In this document: positions 1-9,942 of the stretch, piece after piece
Layout of the letters: each line of letters begins with the position of its first letter
Position numbering within the stretch: the stretch's first letter is position 1
Assembly (NCBI RefSeq): GCF_019977655.1
Contig: NZ_AP024849.1
Location: 3,939,001 to 4,003,000, forward strand
Source of the DNA: Clostridium gelidum
Lineage (GTDB): Bacteria > Bacillota > Clostridia > Clostridiales > Clostridiaceae
DNA length: 64,000 nt
Direction: 5' to 3'
The notes under the pieces: model-generated
What the model was told of the DNA's origin: nothing
What the model saw: only the letters and a program-made list of their open reading frames with translations
Database searches by the model: none
Position numbers and translations under genes: made by a program

Positions 1-939
1 ATTTGAAATAGCTTCTGTAGACTGTTCTGCTAATTTTTTCACTTCCTCAGCTACAACTGAAAAACCTTTACCTTGTTCACCTGCTCTTGCAGCTTCAATG
101 GATGCATTTAATGCAAGAAGATTTGTTTGAGAAGCGATACCTTTTATTGTATCAGACATTATCTTAATTTCCTCTACTATTTTACCAGCTTCAATAGCTT
201 TAAGAATCTTTTCTTGTTTTTCACTATAAGTTATATTTGCTTTTTCAAGTGAACTAGAAACTTTTAGTTTCATTTGTGCTGCTCTTGTTTCCATTTCAGT
301 TGATGAAGTTAAACCATCTTTTACTTTAGTTAAAAGTAATTGATTTGTCTTCACTATATCTTCAATTGATGAATTTGCATTTTGAGTAGTGTCTATTAAA
401 TTTAAAGCCTCATTAGAAAGTATAACTGAAGTTGAATTAATAGCACTTATACTTGTGTGAGAACTTTTTGTACCTTCTAATAATTCATGACTTGAAGTAT
501 TGATATTTTTAGAAATATTAGTTATATCTGATACTAGTAATTTTATATTTGATGCAGCTTTATTTAAGCTCTCTCCTAGCTTGCTTATATCATCATGACC
601 TTTAAAATTAAGCTCTCCAGATAAATCTCCATCACCTAACTTTTGTGTGAAATTCAATACTTTTTTAAGTCTCTTTAAAACTAACCTATCATAAATATAA
701 ACTATTATAAAAACTGATATTATTATGCTGATGGCGGCAGATACAAAAACACCAATAGCGCCATCTAAAAAGAAAGTAGCCACGCCAACTCCCTTTAGTG
801 CATCTCTTCCACGTGCTATAGCTAAGTTTACCGCTTGTCCTATGTAAGAACTAAAGCATTGCACAATTACAACAGCAATTATTAGTTTGAATTTAATAGA
901 GTCCAAAGTAGAATTTACGATTTTTTCTTTTATGTTCAT
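1..939 (-). CDS. Methyl-accepting chemotaxis protein, C-terminus cut by window edge
   Basis: The first 313 residues of a membrane chemotaxis receptor are visible; the stop lies outside the window. The start ATG at 939 follows a GGAGGAATATT ribosome site. Two hydrophobic segments (about residues 17-40 and 62-83) are joined by a short loop with little room for an extracellular ligand domain. A HAMP-like linker follows (about 84-136), then the coiled-coil signalling domain with the hairpin-tip sequence GIASQTNLLALNASIEAARA. Receptors of this family signal through CheW/CheA to the flagellar motor. The lack of a sizeable outer domain suggests sensing of a cytoplasmic or membrane state, which is inference. 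Confidence 0.9.
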   Translation of the reverse strand, partial: MNIKEKIVNSTLDSIKFKLIIAVVIVQCFSSYIGQAVNLAIARGRDALKGVGVATFFLDGAIGVFVSAAISIIISVFIIVYIYDRLVLKRLKKVLNFTQKLGDGDLSGELNFKGHDDISKLGESLNKAASNIKLLVSDITNISKNINTSSHELLEGTKSSHTSISAINSTSVILSNEALNLIDTTQNANSSIEDIVKTNQLLLTKVKDGLTSSTEMETRAAQMKLKVSSSLEKANITYSEKQEKILKAIEAGKIVEEIKIMSDTIKGIASQTNLLALNASIEAARAGEQGKGFSVVAEEVKKLAEQSTEAISN

Positions 940-1119
940 TAATATTCCTCCTCGCATAGTATAATTTATAAGGTATAGACATCAATTTTTAATAATTCGG
1001 TTAAAACTAAAAAAGTTACTGTGAATTATTTTAATGTTTATAATAAAAACTTCATTGAAAACAAAGTCTAGAATTTTCCATGTAAATTAATATTTCCAAA
1101 AACATTGGATAAATAATAG

Positions 1120-1155
1120 AACACTGGCACTAATTAGTATTATAGTACCAGTGTA
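1120..1155 (-). terminator. Hairpin terminator of the RND operon
   Basis: ACACTGG at 1121-1127 pairs with CCAGTGT at 1148-1154. The hairpin lies about 190 bases downstream of the RND pump stop and upstream of the chemotaxis receptor. The T-tracts on both sides are interrupted, so efficiency and direction are uncertain. Confidence 0.45.
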
Positions 1156-1338
1156 TTTTATTTAAGACGTTCTTGTCAATATGATATTTACCACATATTT
1201 TATATTTGAATAGATTAAACTAAATTGTTTCTGATTCTATGATTATTTTATTCTTCTTGCGTGGCAAAACTTATAGTATTAATTATCTTAGATTTATACA
1301 CTTAGCTATTAATATTCTACATTTTATATTAAATGCCT

Positions 1339-4300
1339 CTACTTTTTCCAGTTTTTTAAATGTTGACATAATAAATCGTAGATATTTAATATTTTAATCT
1401 TTATTTTTGAATAAAGATTTCCTAATTCAATACTTACTTTATTCTCCTTTGCTTCCCTCTCTTCAAGCTTAGTATTAATTAAAGAATACATTACTGGGAC
1501 AACTATAAATGTAAGGAACGTAGCTGATGCAAGTCCAAATATTATAGTTACAGACATAGGTCCAAATAACGCACTCTTAGAAAATGCAAGTGGTACAAGT
1601 CCTGTAATAGTTGCTACTGAACTTAATATTATAGGTCTAAATCTTAAGCTTACAGCATGTATACAAGCTTCATCTATAGAAAGACCTTCCTGCCTACCTT
1701 CAATTATATATTCTACAAGCAAAATAGCATTTCTTATAACTACTCCAATCAAACTTATTATTCCCATTACAGCAGTTAATGATAGAGGCATGTCACACAT
1801 TAATAACCCTACTATTACTCCTATTAGTGATAATGGTAGAGAATAGATTATTACAAGGGGTTGTATAAATGACTTAAATTGAACAAATAAAATTAAATAA
1901 ATTATTATTATTATAACTACCCCAGCAATGGCAAGACTTGTGAAGTTAGTTTCTATTTGTTTTTGCTCTCCATCATAAAGAACATTTACTCCATTTAACT
2001 CCATTTTATTTATTTCTTGTTTCACTGTATTTTCTATATCAGCTGAATTATAGCCTGATTTTAAATCACTATATACTGTTACAGTCTTATCTTTCTTATA
2101 ATGCTTTATTTGATCGAGCTGTGAATTAAGATTTATAGTTGATACTTGTGATAACAATATCTTATTATTTGTAACACTTGATTTTACTTGTAAATTCTTC
2201 AAATCTTCTACTGATGATATATTACTTTTAACTAATATATCGTATTCGCTTCCACCTTTCCTATATACAGAACTGTTATATCCCTTTAATGCAATGTTCA
2301 TTTGTTTCAAAATATCAGACTTTAGCAAACCATATTGAGATGCTTTAGTACTATCTATATTCACTTCATATTCAAATGTCTTTTTAGCTGCATCATCTCT
2401 TACGTTTGTAGTTCCTGGTATATTTTTTAAATTTTCTTGTATTTGCTCTGAAGCAGTATAAATTTTATCTAAATCATCTCCTGTAAGCCGCATTCGAACA
2501 AGTGCTCCTATTGGATCTGCCTGCTCCAAAAGCTTTACTGTAGCAACTCCTCCAGATATTTTATTATCTAATTCATTTTGTATATGTTCAACAAGTTTTT
2601 CCCTTGTATCAAACTTTTTAGTTTTATCTAGATCTATTTTTACCATAATTTGAGCTGTATCTTTTGATGGTGTTACAGTAGGCAATGTAATATAAAAACT
2701 AGGCAGACCACCACCTATAGCTGAAGTATAACCCGTAACTTCTTCTTGTGATTTTAAAACATCTTCTGCTTCTTTTACTAAATTACCTGTACTATCCAAA
2801 TCTTCAACCTTTTCATTAGACACATTTACATAAATAATATTTTTATCTACATAAGGAAAAAATTGTGCACCTAATAAATTCATTAATCCCATTGACACTG
2901 CAAATACAAGTAAAGATGCTACAACAATCTTTATTTTATGCTTAAGTCCATAAGTCAAAAGCTTATGAAATAACTTTTGAATTTTATTTTCCTTCTTAAC
3001 AGCTTTACTCTTCTTAAAAAATAAAGATGACATAGCAGGAGTTATAAATAGTGCTGATATATATGAGCAAGTTATACAAATCATTACTACTTGTGGCAGT
3101 GTTCTTATAAATTCTCCTACTGATCCTGGTATGCTTAAAAGAGGAGCAAAAGCACCAACTATAATTAATGTAGATGTAAATACAGGGACAAATAATTTTT
3201 TAATTCCTTTAAATGCCGCTTCATCTCCACTAAGTCCCTCATCAATTCCTACTTGCACAACGTCTCCTATTACAATTGCATCATCTACAAGTATTCCCAA
3301 TGCTATAATAAGTGCCGTTGTTGATATTTGATGTACTTTTATTCCTAAAACTTCCATAGCAATAAATGATAAAGCAATAGATATTGGAATTACTGAAGAT
3401 ACTACTAGTGCATTTCTAATTCCCATTCCGATTAGAACAGTTATAACTACAAGAATTACACCCTCTTCAAGGTTTTTCATAAAGAAAGAAACTGATTCAT
3501 CTACATCTTTAGGCTGGAAGGTAACCTCTTCTATCTTCAAATCCTGTGGTAATTGTTTTTTTATTTCGTTTAATTTGTTCCTTACATCATCACCTATTAA
3601 AACTATATTTTTATTATCTTGAAAATACCCTGCAATTAATACTGCATTTTCTCCATTATTAGTATATTTATAATTAGAATCATCGTCATAATCCATATGG
3701 ACACTAGCTATATCTTTAAGCTTCAAAGTTTGTCCAGTTTCTGTTGAAACTCCTACAATTGTATTTTCTATATCCTTTAGAGATGTAAAGCTGCCAGGTG
3801 TCTGCACTTTTATTTTTCCAGTCGCGAGTTCTAAAGATCCAGAAGGAATCTCTACATTTTGTGCTTGTAATACACCGCATACATCTTCAAGAGAAATAGA
3901 ATATTTATTTATTTTGCTTAAATCTACATCTACTTTTACTTGTTTATCTTGCTTTCCCTTTATATCAAATCTAGAAATACCACTAACATTACTTAATTGT
4001 TTCTTTATATCATCTGCATAATTTCCTAATTGTTCATAAGAGTAACTTTCACCAGATACACCTAAAATCATACCTGCTGTTTCAGTAAGCTTTGTATCTA
4101 TTGTACTCTCTTGACAACCGTTAGGAAGATCGGATTTTAAATCTTTTATTTTATCTCTCAAATTACGCCATGCTTTATCTTTATCTGCATCACTATTTAA
4201 GTAAACAATAACTATAGATGCACTATTTTGAGAAAAAGATTCAGCATAATCATATCCATCTATTTCTTCAACCTTATCTTCAATCTTTTTTGTAACTAAA

Positions 4301-4482
4301 CTTTCTACATCCTTAGGAGAAGCCCCTGGATAAATTGTTGTAATCATGGCTGCTGGGGATGAAACATCTGGACTTTCCTGCTTAGGAATGTAATGGTAAC
4401 AGGCCAAACCACTTATGATAGCAATAAACACTAAAAACAATACTATCTTTTTATTTTTTATAGCAGCATTAATTAATCCCAT
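1339..4482 (-). CDS. RND-family efflux transporter (AcrB/ACR_tran type)
   Basis: A 1047-residue inner-membrane proton-driven drug or metal exporter of the resistance-nodulation-division family, of the usual family length. It shows the expected repeat: one N-terminal membrane helix (about 12-31), a large extracytoplasmic domain, a block of membrane helices, a second large domain and a second helix block. The TM4 motif LGILVDDAIVIGD carries the paired aspartates used for proton relay in AcrB. The gene is 13 bases downstream of the adaptor gene and is last in an operon TolC-like / adaptor / pump. The divergent TetR gene at 7331 probably controls the operon. The substrate cannot be told from sequence. 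Confidence 0.93.
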   Translation of the reverse strand: MGLINAAIKNKKIVLFLVFIAIISGLACYHYIPKQESPDVSSPAAMITTIYPGASPKDVESLVTKKIEDKVEEIDGYDYAESFSQNSASIVIVYLNSDADKDKAWRNLRDKIKDLKSDLPNGCQESTIDTKLTETAGMILGVSGESYSYEQLGNYADDIKKQLSNVSGISRFDIKGKQDKQVKVDVDLSKINKYSISLEDVCGVLQAQNVEIPSGSLELATGKIKVQTPGSFTSLKDIENTIVGVSTETGQTLKLKDIASVHMDYDDDSNYKYTNNGENAVLIAGYFQDNKNIVLIGDDVRNKLNEIKKQLPQDLKIEEVTFQPKDVDESVSFFMKNLEEGVILVVITVLIGMGIRNALVVSSVIPISIALSFIAMEVLGIKVHQISTTALIIALGILVDDAIVIGDVVQVGIDEGLSGDEAAFKGIKKLFVPVFTSTLIIVGAFAPLLSIPGSVGEFIRTLPQVVMICITCSYISALFITPAMSSLFFKKSKAVKKENKIQKLFHKLLTYGLKHKIKIVVASLLVFAVSMGLMNLLGAQFFPYVDKNIIYVNVSNEKVEDLDSTGNLVKEAEDVLKSQEEVTGYTSAIGGGLPSFYITLPTVTPSKDTAQIMVKIDLDKTKKFDTREKLVEHIQNELDNKISGGVATVKLLEQADPIGALVRMRLTGDDLDKIYTASEQIQENLKNIPGTTNVRDDAAKKTFEYEVNIDSTKASQYGLLKSDILKQMNIALKGYNSSVYRKGGSEYDILVKSNISSVEDLKNLQVKSSVTNNKILLSQVSTINLNSQLDQIKHYKKDKTVTVYSDLKSGYNSADIENTVKQEINKMELNGVNVLYDGEQKQIETNFTSLAIAGVVIIIIIYLILFVQFKSFIQPLVIIYSLPLSLIGVIVGLLMCDMPLSLTAVMGIISLIGVVIRNAILLVEYIIEGRQEGLSIDEACIHAVSLRFRPIILSSVATITGLVPLAFSKSALFGPMSVTIIFGLASATFLTFIVVPVMYSLINTKLEEREAKENKVSIELGNLYSKIKIKILNIYDLLCQHLKNWKK

Positions 4483-4495
4483 AATTCTTCCTCCT

Positions 4496-5707
4496 TTATT
4501 CTACTGAAACCTGATATCCAGATTTTATATTTTTCATGCCTTCATTAACAAGATTATCTCCGCTTTTTAGTCCTTCTACACATACTAAATTTTCATTAGT
4601 TTGTCCTAAAGTTACATTTTTCTTGACAGCATGTCCATTTTCTACTACATAAACATAATCTTGTCCATCATTTAAAATAGTTGAAATTGGAATCCAAATT
4701 CCATTCTTTTCACCTTCATTAATATAAACTTTTGTAGATTGACCTATGTAAAATTTACTATTATCTATAGGATTTACAAGTTTAATTTCAGCACTATACG
4801 TTCCTGATTTACTATCAGCCATTTGAACTATGTTCATGACTTCTCCATCAGTGGTAACATCATCTATTTTAACTTGTGCTTTTGTTCCTAGTTTTATTTT
4901 CTTTACATCATTATCAGATAATCCCACAGTGACAACTTGGCTTTCGCTTCTAATTAAAACAACTGGATAGCCCGCAGACTGCATCTCCCCTTCTTTGCAA
5001 AGAATATCTACTACATAACCATCTACATCTGCTTTAAGGGAACCATCTTCAACTAAATTAACTTTTGAATCATAATTAGCTTTTGCAGCATTTAATTGAG
5101 CAAGTAGCGCTTGTTTATCTTCTTTTCGTGTTCCATTTTTAAGCTGATTTAAAGTTTCCTTAGCTGCATTTAACTCACTTTCACTTCCATCTAATTTGAT
5201 TTTAATATCATTAATTTGTTGCTGCGTAACTGCATGCATTTCAAATAAAGTGACATTTTTATCATACAAATCTTTGCAATATTTATAATTATCTTCTGCA
5301 TTCTTTACTGCTATTTGAGCTTTGTTTATATCTTCAGCCTCCGCACCATTTACTGCTTTATCATATTGTGCTGAAGCAGCATCCATTTGAGATTTGGCTC
5401 CCTCCATTTCAAAATTCAAGTCAGTTTTATCTAAATCAACAAGGTTGTCTCCTTTTTTTACATACTGACCTTTTGAAGCATATATTTTTGAAACTTTTGC
5501 AGAACTTTTAAATGAAAGCTTTCTAACTTCACTTCCTCCTGTTAACCCTTCATACTCTAATGAAATTGGATAACTTTTATCTTGAAGTTCTACAGTTTTA
5601 ACTGGATAAGTTTTTACATCTGCTTTTGTATCAGTTTCTGAACTACATCCACTTAATGTAACAAGATTTAAAAGTACTAAACAAATAACTAATATTTTCT
5701 TATTCAT
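4496..5707 (-). CDS. RND efflux periplasmic-adaptor-type subunit (HlyD/MFP family lipoprotein)
   Basis: A 403-residue membrane fusion protein. The N-terminus is a lipoprotein signal with a lipobox near LVTLSGC, so the mature protein is probably anchored to the outer face of the membrane through Cys21. A barrel-sandwich (lipoyl-like) region is split by a long alpha-helical hairpin (about residues 95-215, rich in A, K, Q and E), followed by a beta-barrel and a membrane-proximal domain. The adaptor links the pump to an outer component. It is middle gene of the operon, 13 bases before the pump start. Confidence 0.9.
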   Translation of the reverse strand: MNKKILVICLVLLNLVTLSGCSSETDTKADVKTYPVKTVELQDKSYPISLEYEGLTGGSEVRKLSFKSSAKVSKIYASKGQYVKKGDNLVDLDKTDLNFEMEGAKSQMDAASAQYDKAVNGAEAEDINKAQIAVKNAEDNYKYCKDLYDKNVTLFEMHAVTQQQINDIKIKLDGSESELNAAKETLNQLKNGTRKEDKQALLAQLNAAKANYDSKVNLVEDGSLKADVDGYVVDILCKEGEMQSAGYPVVLIRSESQVVTVGLSDNDVKKIKLGTKAQVKIDDVTTDGEVMNIVQMADSKSGTYSAEIKLVNPIDNSKFYIGQSTKVYINEGEKNGIWIPISTILNDGQDYVYVVENGHAVKKNVTLGQTNENLVCVEGLKSGDNLVNEGMKNIKSGYQVSVE

Positions 5708-5797
5708 ATATCCTCCTTGTATTCATGAAGCTACAATAAAATATTATATATAGCCTCATTCTTGCTTATACTTTGTCATTTTTCCATCATAAATTTT

Positions 5798-7129
5798 TTA
5801 ATTGCTTAATATCCATGGTTTTTGTATACTATCTCTTAAATTGTTATGGGTATAAATAAGTTTTCTTAGAGAGGTATCTAAATCTTCATTTTCTAAAATT
5901 TGTTTATCATAGTCATTTTGTAGCATTAATCCCATGTCTACTTGTGCTTTTGCAAATCTTACTTTTGTATTTGTTGAATTAACTTGCTCTTTTAAAGTAT
6001 CTATTTTATTTTCTAAATCAAGAAGCGTTGAATAACTTTCCTTTAATGCATTTTTAAGATTCTTTTTTGTGTCATCAAGTTTAACTTGCGCGGTGCTAAC
6101 GCTATATTTACCATCTAGATATTCTCCATAAGCATTAATCTTAGTATAATATTCTTGCAGATTTTGTTGATAAGCTATTAACTTTAAAGCATATGACCCT
6201 GAATCAAATGTATTAGTGCCATCAGCATTTACTGCTACAGAAGAAGATTTGTCTGGAATTTTTTCTACTTCCTTATCCATAATGTCTTTTATTCCATCAT
6301 CTTTTAGATCCTTCATATAATCTTTAGTCAGCTTTAACATTTCAGTATCATATTTTACATACTTATCAATTTTGTCATCTATGTACTCATCAGCTGAACC
6401 AGCTATTTTAAATTTTGTATAATTTACATTGTAATCAAGTGTATAGGTATTTTTTAAATCTAAATCTGTTATCACTTTAAAATAATCTTTGTTGTTATTT
6501 AATGAATTATCTTTTGATGTTATATCATCTTGTAATGATTTTATTTCAATTTGTGCATCATTAAGCTGATTAGGCGTTGCCATTCCGAGTGTTAGTTTTC
6601 CTTTCATAAACTCTAAGTCTTTTTTCTTGAATTCTAGATTTCTTTTTGATTTATTTATCTCAATTTCTTTTAAAATCATATCATTATATTTATTTGTAAT
6701 ATCTGAAGCTATTTGATCTTCCATGAAATCTTTTGATTGCTTTGTTTGCTTTTCTTGAAGTTCAAACTTATCATAAGGAAAATCATATACTTTCTGACCA
6801 ATAACTTTATAATAATCATTAGTTTTTTCTTGAAGATCCATTTTATCTTCGTACATTTTTATTTCCTTTGACTTTAATTTTAATTTATCACTGTTATTTA
6901 TAGCCCCTTCTATTGCTTTATCTAATGTAAGAATTTTTTTTACTTTAATAGTTTGTACATTTTGAAATTGAGTTGAAATAGATCCAGCCTTCTCATCAGA
7001 TAATGTTGATTTTGACACATTCATTTTTTCATTATTTTCTACTGCAAATACTGGCACAATACTGCTATTCATAATACTTAGAAGAATTCCAATTGTTAAT
7101 ACTTTTTTTATATCTTTTCTCATTTGCAT
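5798..7129 (-). CDS. TolC-family-like protein (outer efflux component homologue)
   Basis: A 443-residue exported protein with an N-terminal signal peptide (hydrophobic about 13-30, cleavage possible after VFA). The rest is mostly alpha-helical coiled coil with two related halves, as in outer membrane efflux proteins; the pattern (I)LTLDKAIEGAINNSDKLK near residue 65 matches the start of an OEP repeat. It is first gene of the efflux operon. A Clostridium has no outer membrane, so this protein cannot form a classical TolC channel. It may make a cell-wall-spanning tube or an adaptor sheath (inference). The beta-barrel strands of true TolC are not obvious. Confidence 0.75.
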   Translation of the reverse strand: MQMRKDIKKVLTIGILLSIMNSSIVPVFAVENNEKMNVSKSTLSDEKAGSISTQFQNVQTIKVKKILTLDKAIEGAINNSDKLKLKSKEIKMYEDKMDLQEKTNDYYKVIGQKVYDFPYDKFELQEKQTKQSKDFMEDQIASDITNKYNDMILKEIEINKSKRNLEFKKKDLEFMKGKLTLGMATPNQLNDAQIEIKSLQDDITSKDNSLNNNKDYFKVITDLDLKNTYTLDYNVNYTKFKIAGSADEYIDDKIDKYVKYDTEMLKLTKDYMKDLKDDGIKDIMDKEVEKIPDKSSSVAVNADGTNTFDSGSYALKLIAYQQNLQEYYTKINAYGEYLDGKYSVSTAQVKLDDTKKNLKNALKESYSTLLDLENKIDTLKEQVNSTNTKVRFAKAQVDMGLMLQNDYDKQILENEDLDTSLRKLIYTHNNLRDSIQKPWILSN

Positions 7130-7177
7130 TCACCTCTTTAATTTTTTAATAATTTCAAAAAAATACTTATTCTACAT

Positions 7178-7236
7178 CTGTATATTTATTATACTAATGT
7201 ATCTTATCTTTACAACTGTATATTTATAATTTATAC
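7178..7236. promoter_or_regulatory. Paired direct repeats in the TetR/RND divergent promoter region
   Basis: CTGTATATTTATTATAC (7178-7194) and CTGTATATTTATAATTTATAC (7216-7236) are near-identical direct repeats 38 bases apart. They lie between the TolC-like gene start (7129) and the TetR gene (7331). They are good candidates for promoter -10 regions or the TetR operator. No binding evidence exists in the sequence itself. Confidence 0.35.
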
Positions 7237-7330
7237 TGTTATCATAAGGTAATCAAGATACAATATCTTAAATTTATATACTTAGTCTACAATTTAAAAT
7301 ATATGTAGATTATTTAGCTAGGAGGAACTT

Positions 7331-7924
7331 ATGAATAATAATCTAATTAATGAAAACCTTGATTTAAGAATACGGAGAACACACAAACTACTCTTTGAAT
7401 CTCTAATATCTTTGCTTACAGAAAAAAATTTTGATGATATTAGAATTTCAGATATCTGTGATAAAGCTATGGTACATAGAACTACCTTTTATAAACATTT
7501 TGAAGATAAATATCAATTACTTGATTTTCTGCTTAGGCAATTAATAAAAGATTTTGAAGAAAAGAGTTTACAATATACTCCTGCTGATAATGCAAAACAG
7601 TATTATACAAATTTATTTAGACTTCTTCTTGAACATATGTGTGAAAATAGGAAAATGTATTCTGTAGGATTATTAAATAATGGTTCTGCAATGAAACAAC
7701 TTAGAAAAATAGTACTTGAATGTATAAAGGCAAAATTAGAACATGATGAGAATAACGGAATTAAATTTATCGTTCCAATATCAATTATTGCAGAATTTTA
7801 TTCTCCTGCACTAGTTTATTCAGCTGGTGAGTGGCTTGAAGAAGGTATGCCTATTTCAATTGATCAAATGGTGGAATATTGTGATACTATAGTTGCTGGG
7901 CTACATATAACACATGATAACTAA
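7331..7924 (+). CDS. TetR/AcrR-family transcriptional regulator
   Basis: A 197-residue regulator. The N-terminal helix-turn-helix (about residues 30-60) contains RISDICDKAMVHRTTFYKHF, the classic TetR recognition region. The C-terminal helical domain should bind a ligand or dimerise. A ribosome site AGGAGG lies 5-6 bases before the ATG. The gene is divergent from the RND efflux operon across about 200 bases, the usual arrangement for a local repressor of an efflux pump released by a pump substrate. The regulatory link is inference from position. Confidence 0.9.
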   Translation: MNNNLINENLDLRIRRTHKLLFESLISLLTEKNFDDIRISDICDKAMVHRTTFYKHFEDKYQLLDFLLRQLIKDFEEKSLQYTPADNAKQYYTNLFRLLLEHMCENRKMYSVGLLNNGSAMKQLRKIVLECIKAKLEHDENNGIKFIVPISIIAEFYSPALVYSAGEWLEEGMPISIDQMVEYCDTIVAGLHITHDN

Positions 7925-7972
7925 GAAAGATGCTTAACTGCTATGTAAATTCTGATAGCTATAAAATGTTTG

Positions 7973-8095
7973 ATGGGATGGATAAATGACTATGGTAACT
8001 GGTACTACTTAGATACTAATGGAACCATGCACACGGGTTGGCTCTAATGAATGGTATAGTTGATACTACTTTGACACTAACAGAGTTTGGCTTTA
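7973..8095 (+). pseudogene. Remnant of a choline/cell-wall-binding repeat protein
   Basis: Translation from 7973 gives MGWINDYGNWYYLDTNGTMH followed by TGWL and a stop. One frame over it continues as WYS-stop-YYFDTNR. These are two degraded copies of the about 20-residue cell-wall-binding repeat (GW-x-x-x-x-WYYL-x-x-x-G-x-M-x-TGW) found at the C-terminus of many clostridial surface proteins and autolysins. There is no start, signal peptide or catalytic domain nearby. The fragment is cut off by the insertion-sequence island that begins at about 8113. Confidence 0.7.
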
Positions 8096-8112
8096 TTAAT
8101 ACACAATAAAAA

Positions 8113-8162
8113 GGGGCTGTTGCAAAACTAACGTAGTTAGTTTTGTGGCAGCTCATTTTTTT
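8113..8162. terminator. Long hairpin at left boundary of the IS island
   Basis: GGGGCTGTTGCAAAACTAAC (8113-8132) can pair with 8136-8155 over about 20 positions if G-U pairs are allowed, and a T-run follows. Its first 15 bases match 12 of 15 of the reverse complement of the right-hand IS end (11693-11707). The segment therefore looks like both an IS terminal repeat and a terminator shielding the element from outside transcription. Confidence 0.5.
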
Positions 8163-8174
8163 ATAAAAAAAATA

Positions 8175-9878
8175 AAAAGTTAGAGTATAATTTTAGTAGG
8201 CAGAAACAGTAATAAAAACTGTATAAATAGTAAAAGGAGATGCGAAAGCATCTCCCAAATACATAAATTATCCATTATAATTAAGTTGCTAAGACTAAAT
8301 AGAATGGAGTTATATTTATGTATGAATTAAGTTTAAATGATAAAGGAATGACTTTCAAGGAGTTAGAGAAAAGAATTTATAAATATGCTTGTGACGAAGC
8401 TTGTAATGCTTTAAAAAGTATATTAGAATTTTTAGATGAAAAACTACTTAATGAAAGAGATAGCAAGGTTTACCGTAATAAAGGTCGTAAGCAAACTTGT
8501 TTGAGGACTATTATGGGGAACGTAGAGTATTCTAGGCGCATTTATGAATTTAAACTTGAAGATGGTAAGAAAGCAACTAAGTACCTTTTGGATGAGTATT
8601 TAGGGATGGACACTTTAGGAAATGTGTCTATAAATCTCGTAGAAACTATTTTAACTAACGTGACGGAGGTTTCTTTTAGAAAGACATCTGAGAATATTAA
8701 AACTATGTGTAATCAAGATATTAGTGCTCAAGGCGTTTGGAACATAGTTCAAACACTTGGGGAAAAGATTAAAGAAATAGAAAATCGTAAAATTGAGTTA
8801 AATGACAAAGGTGCATTAAAAGGCGAAAAGGAAGTACCAGTATTGTTTCAGGAGCAAGATGGAGTTTGGCTCTATCTTCAAGGTAATGATAGACCAAAAG
8901 GGAAAAATAAAAAGAAAGAGTTAAAACTAGCAGTATCATATACTGGCTGGACTTTACGCCCAGGGAGCAAAAAAGAATATGTGGTTGTTGATAAAACTGT
9001 TTGTGCAAGCTTTAGCAATTCCAATCACTTTAAAAAGCTTGCTAGCGCAACAATTTCAGAAAAATACAATGTAGATGAAATTCAAACTAGAATATTAAAC
9101 GGTGATGGAGCAAATTGGATTAAAGCAACTTGTGAGGATGAAGACATTCATTTTCAGCTAGATCCATTTCATGTAGGCCAAGCGATTATACGTAAGGTAA
9201 GTGATAAAAGAGCTCAAAAGCAATTACTAAAACTATTTAGAGAAGGTAAAATTGATGAAGGTCTAGAAACTATTGTAAATATGATGATACTTACAAACGA
9301 AAAAGATATTGCATTTAAGAAGCTTACTGAATTATATGATTACTTTGTTCACAATAGAGATGGATTAATACCGTATAAATTAAGAAGTGACATAAACATG
9401 CCTACGGCGCCGGAAGGCATGGAATACAAGAATCTAGGCACAATGGAACATAATATTTGTGATGTATTAGCTCAAAGAATGAAGGGCAGAAAAATGAGCT
9501 GGTCTATTAATGGTGCAGATAATTTATCTAAAATATTATCTGAAAAATTTAGTAATAGGTTGTTTGATACTGTAGATAAAATCTACAGAAATATTATTTC
9601 TGATGATGTTATTGATACAGTAGTTGCAAAACTACCATTAACAGTATTTCAAGCGAATAAAGAATCTAATAAGTGTAAGGCATATAAGTGCAATAGTGCA
9701 CAAATTCCGTATAGCGGAGCTGCCGCAACGTTAGGTAGAAAAATAGTACGTGATTTATGTGGATTAAAATCATTTAGTGATATTAGTTATAGTTAAATAT
9801 ACAGTATGGGTAGGGAAATTTTAAAAATGCAATGTAAAATAATGGATAATAATTTAAATAAAATTCTTGCCAACTTTT
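8175..9878 (+). mobile_element. ISLre2-family insertion sequence (ends approximate)
   Basis: Imperfect inverted ends AAAAGTTAGAGTATAATTTTAG (from 8175) and the reverse complement of 9857-9878 (AAAAGTTGGCAAGAATTTTATT) bracket the transposase gene at 8318. The size of about 1.7 kb suits the family. A perfect hairpin GGAGATGC-GAAA-GCATCTCC sits in the leader at about 8237-8256. The 9-bp target duplication typical of the family was not found, so the ends are tentative. Confidence 0.4.
8318..9796 (+). CDS. ISLre2-family transposase (UPF0236 type)
   Basis: A 492-residue transposase recognised by its N-terminal region (IYKYACDEACNALKSILEF, then RNKGRKQTCLRTIMGNVEYS) and by the central block HFQLDPFHVGQAI, typical of the UPF0236/ISLre2 family. 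Later text includes GTMEHNICDVLAQRMKGRKM and a C-terminus ending CGLKSFSDI. Length is normal and no frameshift is seen, so it is probably intact. It moves the ISLre2-like element by DDE-type chemistry (family knowledge). Confidence 0.88.
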   Translation: MYELSLNDKGMTFKELEKRIYKYACDEACNALKSILEFLDEKLLNERDSKVYRNKGRKQTCLRTIMGNVEYSRRIYEFKLEDGKKATKYLLDEYLGMDTLGNVSINLVETILTNVTEVSFRKTSENIKTMCNQDISAQGVWNIVQTLGEKIKEIENRKIELNDKGALKGEKEVPVLFQEQDGVWLYLQGNDRPKGKNKKKELKLAVSYTGWTLRPGSKKEYVVVDKTVCASFSNSNHFKKLASATISEKYNVDEIQTRILNGDGANWIKATCEDEDIHFQLDPFHVGQAIIRKVSDKRAQKQLLKLFREGKIDEGLETIVNMMILTNEKDIAFKKLTELYDYFVHNRDGLIPYKLRSDINMPTAPEGMEYKNLGTMEHNICDVLAQRMKGRKMSWSINGADNLSKILSEKFSNRLFDTVDKIYRNIISDDVIDTVVAKLPLTVFQANKESNKCKAYKCNSAQIPYSGAAATLGRKIVRDLCGLKSFSDISYS

Positions 9879-9895
9879 ACTTGACTCAACCAAAT

Positions 9896-9928
9896 AAAAA
9901 ATGTGAATTCAAAAGAATTCACATTTTT
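9896..9928. terminator. Palindromic hairpin upstream of the IS1182 transposase
   Basis: AAAATGTGAATTC pairs perfectly with GAATTCACATTTT around an AAAA loop and runs into a T-tract 14 bases before the transposase ATG. Such hairpins limit read-in transcription of IS transposases. Confidence 0.65.
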
Positions 9929-9942
9929 AGTATAATTAAATT

